64,000 nucleotides of DNA from Pectobacterium polaris (GTDB taxonomy: Bacteria; Pseudomonadota; Gammaproteobacteria; Enterobacterales; Enterobacteriaceae). The translations under genes were made by a program, and so were the position numbers. Location: the NCBI RefSeq assembly GCF_002307355.1, contig NZ_CP017481.1:2232001-2296000 (forward strand), written 5' to 3'. Shown here one piece after another: positions 63,014-64,000 of this stretch. Position 1 is the stretch's first letter. Every line of letters begins with the position of its first letter. Under the pieces are notes generated by a model. It was not told the origin of the DNA and searched no databases. It was given only the letters and a program-made list of their open reading frames with translations.

Positions 63014-64000
63014 TTAGAGCATTTTCTTTAGCTGATAAAGCCAATCTAACGCCTGACGTGGCGTGAGCGCATCAGGATCGATGGCTTCCAGCGCTTCAAT
63101 GGCCGGTGACGGCTCATCATTGCTCAGCAGCGCCAACTGTGCGCCATCGATATGGCTGGATGATGCATTATTCGATAGCGTTTCCAGCTCCTTCAGCTTC
63201 TGGCGTGCGCGCTTAATCACTTCTTTCGGTACGCCTGCCAGTGCGGCGACGGCAAGGCCATAACTTTTGCTGGCTGCGCCATCTTGTACGCTGTGCATGA
63301 AGGCGATGGTATCGCCGTGTTCGCGCGCATCCAAATGGACATTCACCACGCCTTCCATTTTTTCCGGTAGGGTGGTTAGTTCAAAGTAGTGCGTTGCAAA
63401 CAGCGTCATCGCTTTGATGCGGTTCGCCAGATTTTCGGCGCAGGCCCAGGCCAGTGACAGGCCGTCATAGGTTGAGGTTCCGCGGCCGATTTCGTCCATC
63501 AGCACCAGGCTGTTTTCCGTGGCATTATGCAGAATATTCGCCGTTTCTGTCATTTCCACCATGAAGGTAGAACGGCCAGAGGCCAGATCGTCCGCGGCAC
63601 CCACACGAGTGAAAATACGATCGACGGGACCAATGACCGCCTGATCCGCAGGCACAAAGCAGCCGATGTGCGCCATCAGCACAATCAGTGCGGCCTGACG
63701 CATATAGGTACTTTTCCCGCCCATGTTGGGGCCGGTGATAATCAGCATACGACGCTGTGGTGCTAGCGATAGAGGGTTCGAAATAAACGGCTCACGAAGC
63801 ACCTGCTCGACGACGGGGTGACGGCCGCCCGTAATTTTGATGCCGGGTTTATCACTCAGCGTCGGGCAGACGTAATTCAGCGTATCGGCGCGTTCAGCCA
63901 GATTCGTCAGAACGTCCAATTCTGCCAACGCGGCGGCGCTTTGTTGAAGCTCGGCCAGATGAGGCAGCAGCAGATCGAAAAGCTCATCGTAGAGCGCTTT
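63014..64000 (-). CDS. mutS: DNA mismatch repair protein MutS, C-terminal part (5' end outside window)
   Basis: About 329 C-terminal residues; the frame is open to the right edge. Walker [10 protein letters not shown], Walker B region [26 protein letters not shown], and a C-terminal tail ending QLKKML. MutS recognises mismatches and recruits MutL. Confidence 0.96.
   Translation of the reverse strand, partial: KALYDELFDLLLPHLAELQQSAAALAELDVLTNLAERADTLNYVCPTLSDKPGIKITGGRHPVVEQVLREPFISNPLSLAPQRRMLIITGPNMGGKSTYMRQAALIVLMAHIGCFVPADQAVIGPVDRIFTRVGAADDLASGRSTFMVEMTETANILHNATENSLVLMDEIGRGTSTYDGLSLAWACAENLANRIKAMTLFATHYFELTTLPEKMEGVVNVHLDAREHGDTIAFMHSVQDGAASKSYGLAVAALAGVPKEVIKRARQKLKELETLSNNASSSHIDGAQLALLSNDEPSPAIEALEAIDPDALTPRQALDWLYQLKKML

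Overview
The window is a chromosomal segment of a gamma-proteobacterium of the order Enterobacterales. Gene order and protein sequences fit the soft-rot Pectobacteriaceae, most likely Pectobacterium. That genus call is an inference from recalled protein similarity and from the Rsm/Csr-type RNA seen here; no database was searched. About 58 protein genes, three tRNA genes and two well-known regulatory RNAs can be supported. There is no sign of a prophage, insertion sequence, CRISPR array or plasmid-type region.

Layout. 1-2737: end of recB and recD (DNA repair). 2814-5359: a LacI-type regulator divergent from an L-talarate/galactarate dehydratase, lying between recD and argA. 5443-10274: argA, amiC, three identical initiator tRNA genes and mltA. 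10362-18660: a one-direction cluster (peptide-type ABC importer, M20 amidohydrolase, TetR regulator, dihydrodipicolinate-synthase-like lyase). 19075-21332: a divergent BisC-type molybdoenzyme gene broken by one missing base. 21401-23929: tcdA, csdE, csdA. 24113-27386: a small lipoprotein gene, the GcvB small RNA, gcvA, a DUF423 gene and rlmM. 27440-33906: xni, ppnN, queF, syd, the RsmB/CsrB regulatory RNA, yqcC, truC, yqcA. 33980-62942: a long housekeeping run from a DUF3461 gene and dapD, glnD, map, through rpsB-tsf-pyrH-frr-ispC-uppS-cdsA-rseP-bamA-skp-lpxD-fabZ-lpxA-lpxB-rnhB-dnaE-accA, to tilS, rof, yaeP, yaeQ and nlpE. 63014-64000: the C-terminal part of mutS.

How it fits together. The two accessory islets (2.8-5.4 kb and 10.4-21.3 kb) sit inside an otherwise E. 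coli-like order and look like nutrient acquisition: hexarate breakdown under a LacI repressor, and import plus hydrolysis of an unknown amide or peptide-like compound. Palindromes in both control regions are plausible operators. The two regulatory RNAs are the strongest non-coding features. GcvB ends in a strong terminator and has a GU-rich seed. RsmB carries about 26 GGA motifs, a row of covarying GGA hairpins at its 5' side, and upstream sites like the GacA/UvrY consensus. The right half is the conserved translation / isoprenoid / outer-membrane-biogenesis / lipid A / replication run, with several non-ATG starts (frr, cdsA, skp, fabZ, lpxA, yaeP).

Most of the window is ordinary conserved chromosome. 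The best candidate for something under-described is the importer-amidohydrolase-lyase cluster with its own TetR regulator. Its substrate cannot be read from the sequence.
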